Below, piece by piece: positions 6,130 to 11,667 of a stretch of DNA of 11,667 bases. The notes under the pieces are model-generated. The model saw only the letters and a program-made list of their open reading frames with translations, had not been told where the DNA came from and did not search any database. Position numbers and translations under genes: made by a program. This stretch comes from Thermoplasmata archaeon (GTDB lineage: Archaea; Thermoplasmatota; Thermoplasmata; UBA10834): positions 1 through 11,667 of the forward strand of contig JALOTO010000030.1 in NCBI GenBank assembly GCA_025457845.1. The letters are read 5' to 3'. Position 1 is the stretch's first letter. Each line of letters starts with the position of its first letter.

Positions 6130-6882
6130 AGGATCAGCAAGAGGTTGCTAGCCACAGCTGTCGCTGGCGCGATACTGGTACTCTCGACAGTACTGGTCGT
6201 GTCGATGATTGGCGGCGATGACAAGCCGGACATCAACACCGACATACCCGCCGACGACGGCCAACCTGACACGAGCGACGACACGACGCCCGAGTCCGAT
6301 GACGACTCCTCATCCGACGACACGACTGACGACGGCACCGACGACGGTTCGGACCTGCCGGTCGACGACGGAGAGGAGGGCGACGACGACACGTCCGATG
6401 ACGACACGACGGACGACGACTCATCCGATGATGACACAACCGATGACGATGAGACTTCCGACGATGACGACCAGGACGATGCCGACGACGGCGACGACGC
6501 CACGGACGACGACGATGACGACTCATCCGACGACGATGACGACGACGGATGCGACGGCAACGCCGGCAGGCACGGCAAGGGGCTCATGCACGCGTACCAG
6601 CAGCATGTCAAGAACGCCGCCAAGCAGGAGGAGCTCAAGAACTCCTTCGCGAGCGGCCTGACCACATCCATGGAACAGCTGGAGCTGAACATGGACAGGC
6701 AGGACGTGCAGCAGGACGACGCGAGCGGGCAGGGAGCGCAGGTCGACCAGGTCGACACGACGGTCCCGGCCGCTGCGGAGCAGGCCGAGCCAGCAGAGGT
6801 CCAGCAGCAGGGCGACGACGCTCAGGGTCAGGGTGCCGAGGACGGCAGCGGGGACGGCAATGGCAACAACCGCAATACTTGA
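6127..6882 (+). CDS. Exported, extremely Asp-rich low-complexity protein
   Basis: From ATT 6127 the product has 251 residues. It begins MRISKRLLATAVAGAILVLS, a basic n-region and one hydrophobic segment (about 7-27) acting as signal peptide or membrane anchor. Residues 31-144 are almost wholly Asp with Ser, Thr and Gly in DDTTDDD/SSDDD runs. A single Cys (142) follows, then a helical mixed-charge segment (about 155-200) and a Gln/Gly/Asp-rich tail. No family is recognised. Such polyacidic regions often bind calcium or other cations weakly, act as flexible surface spacers or resist salt; none is proved here. An upstream TATA-like box and strong SD site suggest good expression. Whether the N-terminal helix is cleaved decides between a secreted and an anchored protein. 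It lies between the kelch protein and the subtilase, both exported. Confidence 0.8.
   Translation: MRISKRLLATAVAGAILVLSTVLVVSMIGGDDKPDINTDIPADDGQPDTSDDTTPESDDDSSSDDTTDDGTDDGSDLPVDDGEEGDDDTSDDDTTDDDSSDDDTTDDDETSDDDDQDDADDGDDATDDDDDDSSDDDDDDGCDGNAGRHGKGLMHAYQQHVKNAAKQEELKNSFASGLTTSMEQLELNMDRQDVQQDDASGQGAQVDQVDTTVPAAAEQAEPAEVQQQGDDAQGQGAEDGSGDGNGNNRNT
6391..6450 (+). repeat. Two 30-bp imperfect tandem units inside the Asp-rich coding region
   Basis: Bases 6391-6420 and 6421-6450 encode TSDDDTTDDD and SSDDDTTDDD. Apart from the first codon the differences are mostly synonymous third-position changes. This suggests growth by duplication followed by divergence under selection for the protein sequence. 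Confidence 0.6.
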
Positions 6883-6945
6883 TCTTCACAACGAGGTGAC
6901 GGCGACACTGGAACGGACATGGACCGAGAAAGCGTGTGGATGTGA

Positions 6946-7057
6946 CGGCGGCCAGGCCGCCGGGCGCGATCGCGAGCGACGTGCCCTTCACTGAGACGCG
7001 CTGGACGGACAGACGCCGGACCGGACCCGCCCCAACCTCCCCTTCTTCTCCATTTCT
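6946..7057 (+). terminator. Possible transcript end after the Asp-rich gene (hairpin plus T-rich tract)
   Basis: A hairpin with CGGCGGC (6946-6952) and GCCGCCG (6956-6962) around a 3-base loop is followed at some distance by a pyrimidine tract rich in T (7043-7057). Archaeal termination depends mostly on T-tracts, so this is weak support. The convergent spacer 6883-7114 shows no credible gene. Confidence 0.2.
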
Positions 7058-7114
7058 GCGTTCACGGGCGGAGCCCTCGCCGTCCGCTGGCGGTCCTTCC
7101 TAGGAAAACGGCCC

Positions 7115-9271
7115 TCACGGCACCGGCTGCTGGAGAGGCTGGGAGACCTGCTCGGGCTTGTAGACCTCGACTATGACCCTGCCCGACTTCCACACGGTCG
7201 TGACGTAGTACTGGTACTCGCCGGGCTTGTGGAACGTGACGCTCCAGTAGTCCCCGGGAGCTATGAGCATGCCGCTCTGGAAGACCCCGTCGTGCCTCTC
7301 CTGGCCGTCGCCGAACGTGCCGCTCCTGACCGCGACGCCTGGCGGAGGGGCCCAGGTCCTGTTGACCCAGACCACCTTCGTCCCCTCGACGATCCGCAGG
7401 GTGGGCGGGACGGGGCCCATGTTCGTTATGTCGATGTACGCCTCGAACCTGGGAGGGGGCGGAGGGGGCGGCGGCACATGGTGCGCGCCCTGGACGCCCT
7501 GGAGGTTGCTGAGCGACTGCATGTGGAGCTGGCGCTGTCTGGCCGCGGCCGCAGCCGCCCTGCGCCTGCTCGACACCGTGGCCGCTATGACCATGACGAT
7601 GACGAGGAATACCGCGAGTATGACGATGAACAGCTCGATGCCGAGGTCGTCGACTATGAAGTCGCGGACCTGCTCGATGAACTGCATGAGGATGTTGTCC
7701 GCCGCCGCCTCCGTGACAGAGACCTCGATCACCTCGGACGCGTAGTCGAGGCCGTCCACCTCGGCGTAGGCCCTGAGGTACATGGTCCCGTTAGAGGGGA
7801 GTGACTCGACGCCGTCGACGGTGAAGGTGGCCCACGTGGTGCCCGTGTACGTCGCCGACATCCCGTCCAGGTCGCTCGGGGAGGCGCCCCACGCGAGGTA
7901 CGTCCCGCCGATGTCGCCGGGTTCGCCCCCGCTGACGACCCATGTGACCGAGAACGTCGAGTTGGGGTCCACTGTCTCGGGGAAGTCGGTGATCGTGACT
8001 GTCGGGTCGGAGACGGCCTCGACCGCGCCGAAGGCGTTGACCAGGCCCCAGCCGTTGACGGTGTCGTAGCCTGTCGTGCCGATGTCCGTGGCGGTCTCGT
8101 TCAGCGCCGCGCCGAGGTCCTCAGGCGAGAGGGCCGGGTTCATGGAGAGCATGAGGGCCGCTACGCCCGCTACGTGCGGCGCGGCCGTGGAAGTGCCGGA
8201 CAGCAGCTGGTACCCGCCGCCGCCCTGAGTGGAGTATATGTTGACGCCAGGGGCCATGAGGTCGAGGCCCGTGCCGTAGTTGCTGAAGTCCGCACGACGG
8301 TCCAGGCTCGTGGCGGCGCCCACGGATATGACCGGCGGGAACGCGGCAGGATAGCTGAGGGTGGACTCCCCGCTGTTGCCGGAGGCCGCGACCATGACCA
8401 CCCCGTTGCCGGCGGCGTAGTTGACCGCGTTCTGCAGCGTGATCGAGATACCCTCGACCCCGAGGCTCATGACCACTATGTCCGCGCCGTTGTCCGCGGC
8501 CCATCTCAAGCCGGCGGAGACCGTCGCGTCCGTGCCCTCGCCCGATTCGTTCATGACCTTCACGGCCATGAGCCTGACCTGGGCGAGGCCGGCCATGCCC
8601 TCCGAGTTGTCAGTGGCCGCGCCGACCACGCCGGCCACGTGCGTTCCGTGGTAGGTGTACACGTCCTCCACGAAGTCGCCGTTGCTGTCGTACCCGTCGA
8701 CGTTGTCGTCCATCGGGTACCAGTTGTCGGAGATGAAGTTGTATCCGTGATATCCGTCGTCGTTGGACCACATGTTGTCCGAGAGGTCAGGGTGGTTCCA
8801 GTCGATGCCGGTGTCGAGCACCGCGACGATCACATCATCCGTCCCGAGGGTTATGTCCCACGCCTCGTACGCGTCGATGTGCGATAGGGCCCACTGGTCG
8901 TCGATCGAATCGTCGTCCGGGGTGAACGAGATGCGCGCCTCCGAAGCCGAGGACACGCTCACGACCCCGGACAGTGAGGCGATCTCCTCGGCCATGGCGG
9001 CTGCTTCGGCCCCGGCCTCGATGGACATTATGCCGGTGGCCTCGCTCATGAATGTGATATCTGCCCCCTGGCACTCCGCGAGGGAGATGACCGACCAGAA
9101 CGCATCGGAAGTGGATGTCTCGACGGTGAGGGAGGTCGTGCCCGGCTCGATGAAGACGGGCGCATGCCCCGCGATGTCTTCGTCGACGGGCGATGACGCC
9201 GCCTGGGGTGATATGCAGACCAACAGGAATGCCGTGGCCAGGACGATCGAATATGGCGCAGAGCCGCGCAT
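7115..9271 (-). CDS. Membrane-anchored subtilisin-like serine protease (S8) with Ig-like and C-terminal cupredoxin-like domains
   Basis: The product has 718 residues. A signal peptide (1-27) and an inhibitor-I9-like propeptide (about 40-115) precede an S8 catalytic domain (about 120-420). The triad is visible: D153 in AVLDTGIDWNHPD, H211 in YHGTHVAG and S361 in SGTSTAAPHVAG, with oxyanion N299 in AASGNSG. An Ig-like beta domain (421-520), one transmembrane helix (about 546-566), an Arg/Ala-rich stretch, eight prolines (600-607) and a cupredoxin-like domain (608-706) follow. Basic residues after the helix put the last domain in the cytosol, and it has no Cys at the usual copper-ligand position (EYQYYVTTVW), so it probably binds no type 1 copper. 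The protease acts outside the cell; its substrates are unknown. GAGAGG lies 6 bases before ATG 9271. The gene is divergent from uppP and convergent with the Asp-rich gene. Catalytic assignment is firm; topology is inferred. Confidence 0.94.
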   Translation of the reverse strand: MRGSAPYSIVLATAFLLVCISPQAASSPVDEDIAGHAPVFIEPGTTSLTVETSTSDAFWSVISLAECQGADITFMSEATGIMSIEAGAEAAAMAEEIASLSGVVSVSSASEARISFTPDDDSIDDQWALSHIDAYEAWDITLGTDDVIVAVLDTGIDWNHPDLSDNMWSNDDGYHGYNFISDNWYPMDDNVDGYDSNGDFVEDVYTYHGTHVAGVVGAATDNSEGMAGLAQVRLMAVKVMNESGEGTDATVSAGLRWAADNGADIVVMSLGVEGISITLQNAVNYAAGNGVVMVAASGNSGESTLSYPAAFPPVISVGAATSLDRRADFSNYGTGLDLMAPGVNIYSTQGGGGYQLLSGTSTAAPHVAGVAALMLSMNPALSPEDLGAALNETATDIGTTGYDTVNGWGLVNAFGAVEAVSDPTVTITDFPETVDPNSTFSVTWVVSGGEPGDIGGTYLAWGASPSDLDGMSATYTGTTWATFTVDGVESLPSNGTMYLRAYAEVDGLDYASEVIEVSVTEAAADNILMQFIEQVRDFIVDDLGIELFIVILAVFLVIVMVIAATVSSRRRAAAAAARQRQLHMQSLSNLQGVQGAHHVPPPPPPPPRFEAYIDITNMGPVPPTLRIVEGTKVVWVNRTWAPPPGVAVRSGTFGDGQERHDGVFQSGMLIAPGDYWSVTFHKPGEYQYYVTTVWKSGRVIVEVYKPEQVSQPLQQPVP

Positions 9272-9367
9272 GCTGAACCTCTCGCTCCTCTCAGACGATT
9301 GAATGCACCGCGCGGGCCACGTGAGACCGAGGTCCGCGTGATTGGACGTGAGCTAGCCCCTAGTGGC

Positions 9368-9377
9368 GATAAATAGC
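9368..9377 (-). promoter_or_regulatory. TATA-like box of the subtilase gene
   Basis: GCTATTTATC on the minus strand predicts a start near 9345 and a leader of about 75 bases, ending with the SD-like GAGAGG (9278-9283). A 9-base copy of AATAGCTTG occurs at 9372-9380 and again at 9448-9456, in the divergent spacer shared with uppP. The spacer 9272-9485 holds no gene. Confidence 0.45.
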
Positions 9378-9485
9378 TTGCCCCAACATTATCGGTTCTG
9401 ATATCCCGCAGCCAGAGCGGGCGGGACATGGCCTTTCAGGGGGGCACAATAGCTTGAATTACCTCCCAGACATCTCCCATGCCCG

Positions 9486-10280
9486 ATGGACCTCGTCGAG
9501 GCTCTGGTCCTAGGCATCGTCCAAGGGCTGACCGAATGGCTGCCCGTGTCGAGCTCGGGCCATCTCGTCATAGCCCAGGAGCTGCTCGGCATCAACGCCG
9601 ACGAGAGCCTGCTCTTCGACCTCGTCCTACATCTGGGCACCGTCCTCGCGGTCTGCGTCTACTTCAGAAAGGAGATCGCGGGCATCGTCCTCGCCCTGCT
9701 CACCCCGAAGGCCAGGAGGGGCGAGAGGGAGGAGGCGCTGAGGACCCTCGGGCTGATGGCGCTCGTCGCGACCCTGCCCGTGGCCGTGGCCGGCTTCCTG
9801 CTGACCGACTACATGGACGAGATATTCTCCCTGACGCTGGTCGGCTTCGCCCTTCTCGTCAACTCGGCCATACTCTTCACGGCGGAACGGATGAAGGGCA
9901 AGGGCGACAGGAAGGCGGCGGGGCCGCTCGACGCCTTGGTCGTGGGCATCTTCCAGGCCGTCTCGATACTCCCCGGCGTCTCGAGGAGCGGCTCCACGCT
10001 ATCGGGCGGGCTGTTCAGGGGGCTCCAGAGGGAGGCGGCGGCCACCTTCGCGTTCCTGGTCTCGGTCCCGACGCTCCTGGGAGCGACCGCGTACGGCTTC
10101 GCGACCCTCGACAGCTACGACGCCGACACTGTCCAGATGATCGTCGGCGCGGGGGCCGCGTTCCTAGTGGGGATGGTGTCGATAGACTACCTCCTCAAGG
10201 CGGTCAGGAAGAACAGGCTATGGATGTTCTCGGCCTACTGCGCTGCGCTGGGCGCCGCGATTGTGATCCTGACGCTGTGA
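9486..10280 (+). CDS. uppP: Undecaprenyl/polyprenyl-diphosphate phosphatase, UppP (BacA) family
   Basis: The 264-residue polytopic membrane protein carries both BacA-family signatures. GIVQGLTEWLPVSSSGHLVI (residues 10-29) holds the (Q/E)xxxE pair Q13/E17 and H26, and ILPGVSRSGSTLSGGLFRGL (161-180) holds R167. Length and hydrophobic profile match the family. UppP removes a phosphate from polyprenyl diphosphate at the membrane so that the lipid carrier can be reused for glycan export. In archaea, which usually use dolichol-type carriers and lack murein, the likely job is recycling the carrier for protein N-glycosylation or other surface glycans. ATG 9486 starts at the conserved N-terminus (MDLVEALVLG); no SD site precedes it and the promoter is unclear, perhaps around 9448-9456. 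The gene is divergent from the subtilase and ends 6 bases before the convergent stop of the PKD/TSP3-like gene. Confidence 0.95.
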   Translation: MDLVEALVLGIVQGLTEWLPVSSSGHLVIAQELLGINADESLLFDLVLHLGTVLAVCVYFRKEIAGIVLALLTPKARRGEREEALRTLGLMALVATLPVAVAGFLLTDYMDEIFSLTLVGFALLVNSAILFTAERMKGKGDRKAAGPLDALVVGIFQAVSILPGVSRSGSTLSGGLFRGLQREAAATFAFLVSVPTLLGATAYGFATLDSYDADTVQMIVGAGAAFLVGMVSIDYLLKAVRKNRLWMFSAYCAALGAAIVILTL

Positions 10281-10286
10281 GGCGGC

Positions 10287-10988
10287 TCAGTCCTCGGTCT
10301 CCAGTGCCTTCTCGATGTCCAGAGCGGCCTGGATCTTCGCATCCTCGTCCTGCTTCCGCCTCCGCTTCCATCTCGGCATCATCAGGAGCACCGCTGCGAC
10401 GACGGCCAATGCCGCGGCTGCGAAGTACATCCAATACTTCTCGAGGATGCCCGCGGCGGGCGCGTCGTCGACCTCCGGGTCCATGTTCGCGGCGTACTCC
10501 TGCAGGTTGGTGTAGCCGTCCCCGTCGGGATCCCCGACATCATCCTCGTCCAGGTCGTGGAAGAAGTACTCCTCCCACCAATCAGGGAGGTCGTCGAAGT
10601 CCGCATCGAGGATGGAGTACACGGCCGTGAAATCGACATCGGAGTTGTTCCCTCCGTCCGTCACGGTGAGTTTGATGGTGTAGAGGCCCAGCTCTCTGAA
10701 CTTGAACAGGAACTCCTCGGCGTACTCGTAGTAGACAACCCCTGCGTGCTCGATCTCCCAGGTCTGGTTGATTATGATCCCGTAGGAGTCCTCGGAATCG
10801 GTGCAGTCGACGGAGACCCAGGTGCCGTTGGAGACCTGCTCGGGGAGAGGTGTGATGACCGCGACCGGCGGCACCTCGTCGGCCAGTGCCGACGCCGGCT
10901 GCGGGAGCGAGGCGGTCAACAGGACGCAGAATGAGATTGCGAATGCGACAGGCGCGACGAGGCGACGAAGGGTTGTGTTTGAGTTCAC
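10287..10988 (-). CDS. Single-pass surface protein with PKD-like domain and TSP3/EF-hand-like calcium motif
   Basis: From GTG 10988 the product has 233 residues. A signal peptide (about 8-36, ending near ASALA) precedes a PKD-like beta domain (about 38-125) containing PPVAVITPLPEQVSNGTWVS and LYTIKLTVTDGG. Then comes an acidic segment, LDADFDDLPDWWEEYFFHDLD followed by DPDGDGYTNLQEYAANMDP (about 153-171), a thrombospondin-type-3/EF-hand-like pattern expected to bind calcium. One transmembrane helix (about 184-204) and a basic cytosolic tail (KRRRKQDEDAK) end the protein. The GTG start places the basic n-region (TLRR) directly before the hydrophobic core. The open frame extends upstream to 11312 but would then overlap the divergent zinc-ribbon gene, so that extension is rejected. 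A minus-strand TATA-like box lies at 11068-11075. The role is probably structural or adhesive; no enzyme motif is seen. Confidence 0.85.
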   Translation of the reverse strand: MNSNTTLRRLVAPVAFAISFCVLLTASLPQPASALADEVPPVAVITPLPEQVSNGTWVSVDCTDSEDSYGIIINQTWEIEHAGVVYYEYAEEFLFKFRELGLYTIKLTVTDGGNNSDVDFTAVYSILDADFDDLPDWWEEYFFHDLDEDDVGDPDGDGYTNLQEYAANMDPEVDDAPAAGILEKYWMYFAAAALAVVAAVLLMMPRWKRRRKQDEDAKIQAALDIEKALETED

Positions 10989-11067
10989 AGGAATGCCCGT
11001 TCCGCTAGGCCCCGTTCGCCACCGTAGAGGCGTCTGGAGCCTACTCGCGCGGTATCGCCATCGATAC

Positions 11068-11075
11068 GATTTAAC
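11068..11075 (-). promoter_or_regulatory. TATA-like box of the PKD/TSP3-like gene
   Basis: GTTAAATC on the minus strand predicts transcription from about 11046, giving a leader of about 58 bases before GTG 10988. No clear SD site lies in that leader. Confidence 0.4.
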
Positions 11076-11131
11076 AGTTTCCGACGATGGCCGCCCGGAC
11101 AGCCACCAATAATGGAACCACGTCCGAAAGT

Positions 11132-11139
11132 ACTTATTT
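11132..11139 (+). promoter_or_regulatory. TATA-like box of the zinc-ribbon gene
   Basis: ACTTATTT in a short AT-rich patch lies about 40 bases before ATG 11175, predicting a start near 11161 and a leader of about 14 bases. It is divergent from the PKD/TSP3-like promoter 60 bases away. Confidence 0.35.
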
Positions 11140-11174
11140 CGACACCACGCATTCACTTTCAGGTTCTGAAGCTG

Positions 11175-11667
11175 ATGCCGAAGCAAGACATGAAACTCTT
11201 CGGATGCCCCATATGCGGGTTCAGGGTGTCCGGGGCCGAGGAGGCATGCCCGAGGTGCGGGACGAAGTACGGCCCCGAGACGAAGTTCGAGTGCCCGTTC
11301 TGCGGGGACCACGTCCCCAAGGGGGCCAAGTCCTGTCCGTCATGTCACGTCGTCTTCAAGGAGTTCCACAGGGAGACCAAGAAGACCGTCAGCGAGGAGA
11401 GCATAGACCAGCTCCTCATGGAGATCATAGAGCTCGAGGCGCACCAGGTCAAGCAGGAGGAGAAGAGGTACAGCTGCCCCAGGTGCTCCTGGATGCTCGC
11501 CGGGAACGAGGACAGGTGCCCGAAGTGCGGGGCCGGCTTCGTCGACGAGGTCAGCTACCAGTGTCCGATCTGCGCCGCCACGGTCCCCGAGGATTCCGAC
11601 AGGTGCTCGGAGTGCGGGACCAGCTTCGCCGAGGAGGAAGGGCCACCGCCCGTTGCCGCGGAGGCAC
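11175..11667 (+). CDS. Protein with four CxxC zinc ribbons in two pairs, C-terminus outside the window
   Basis: The first 164 residues are present and remain open at the window end. Four zinc ribbons each have the spacing CxxC-x10-CxxC: C11/14/25/28, C40/43/54/57, C101/104/115/118 and C130/133/144/147. In each pair the second ribbon begins 11 residues after the first, so the pair has been copied as a unit. The 43 residues between the pairs are charged and helical (EESIDQLLMEIIELEAHQVK). The double zinc-ribbon fold is common in archaeal proteins of unsettled role, either binding nucleic acid or holding protein partners; no enzyme domain is visible yet. ATG 11175 is preferred over ATG 11190 because it fits the promoter spacing, but both keep every ribbon. 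No export signal or membrane helix appears in this part, so the protein is probably cytosolic, unlike its neighbours. Confidence 0.88.
   Translation, partial: MPKQDMKLFGCPICGFRVSGAEEACPRCGTKYGPETKFECPFCGDHVPKGAKSCPSCHVVFKEFHRETKKTVSEESIDQLLMEIIELEAHQVKQEEKRYSCPRCSWMLAGNEDRCPKCGAGFVDEVSYQCPICAATVPEDSDRCSECGTSFAEEEGPPPVAAEA

Noticed and set aside
6391..6450. Tandem repeats considered as a CRISPR-like or minisatellite array
   Set aside because: The units are contiguous without spacers, lie in frame in a coding region, and differ mainly by synonymous changes.
6896..6994. Short GTG frame of about 32 codons after the Asp-rich gene
   Set aside because: There is no SD site at proper spacing, it is Arg/Gly/Ala-rich and it contains the GC hairpin; nothing supports translation.
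8174..8887. 237-codon plus-strand frame opposite the subtilase
   Set aside because: Val/Arg/His-rich antisense reading of a gene with an intact catalytic triad.
10989..11312. Upstream extension of the PKD/TSP3-like protein to 11312
   Set aside because: It would put over 100 Arg/Trp-rich residues before a good signal peptide and run through the divergent promoter and the zinc-ribbon gene.

Overview
The window looks archaeal, most probably from a high-GC, uncultured member of the Thermoplasmatota. Support comes from TATA-like boxes about 25-45 bases before starts (one gene looks leaderless), AGG-heavy arginine codons in GC-rich genes, an Lrp/AsnC regulator, a membrane protein ending in the largely archaeal DUF835 domain, paired zinc ribbons, and several single-pass surface proteins. 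The lineage is inferred; there is no rRNA, tRNA or methanogenesis marker.

Layout. Bases 1-302 (minus) are the N-terminal part of an acyltransferase-3 membrane protein cut by the window edge; this end looks AT-richer than the rest. Bases 352-504 hold an open hydrophobic reading-frame remnant. An MFS transporter follows (526-1836). A probable 47-residue protein with its own TATA box and Shine-Dalgarno (SD) site lies on the minus strand (1909-2052), divergent from a leaderless Lrp/AsnC regulator (2218-2694). Next come a DUF835 receptor-like protein (2753-4354), a secreted seven-repeat kelch protein with a C-terminal helical domain (4539-5975), and an extremely Asp-rich membrane-anchored or secreted protein (6127-6882). 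On the minus strand lies a subtilase joined through a membrane helix to a cupredoxin-like domain (7115-9271). Divergent from it is uppP (9486-10280), which meets tail to tail a PKD/TSP3-like membrane protein (10287-10988). The right edge cuts a protein with four zinc ribbons (from 11175).

How the parts may work together. Five neighbouring products (DUF835, kelch, Asp-rich, subtilase, PKD/TSP3) are exported, and three have an ectodomain, one membrane helix and a charged or folded cytosolic part. This suggests a cell-surface group for sensing, adhesion or proteolysis, with UppP recycling the lipid carrier used for surface glycans. No operon links them all; most genes have separate promoters, so a common function is only a hypothesis.

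The most unusual signal is initiation. The kelch and Asp-rich genes have no ATG/GTG/TTG where their signal peptides demand one, yet each has an ATT codon placed 7-9 bases after a strong GGAGG SD site. Either this lineage uses AUU starts repeatedly, or both starts carry sequence errors.
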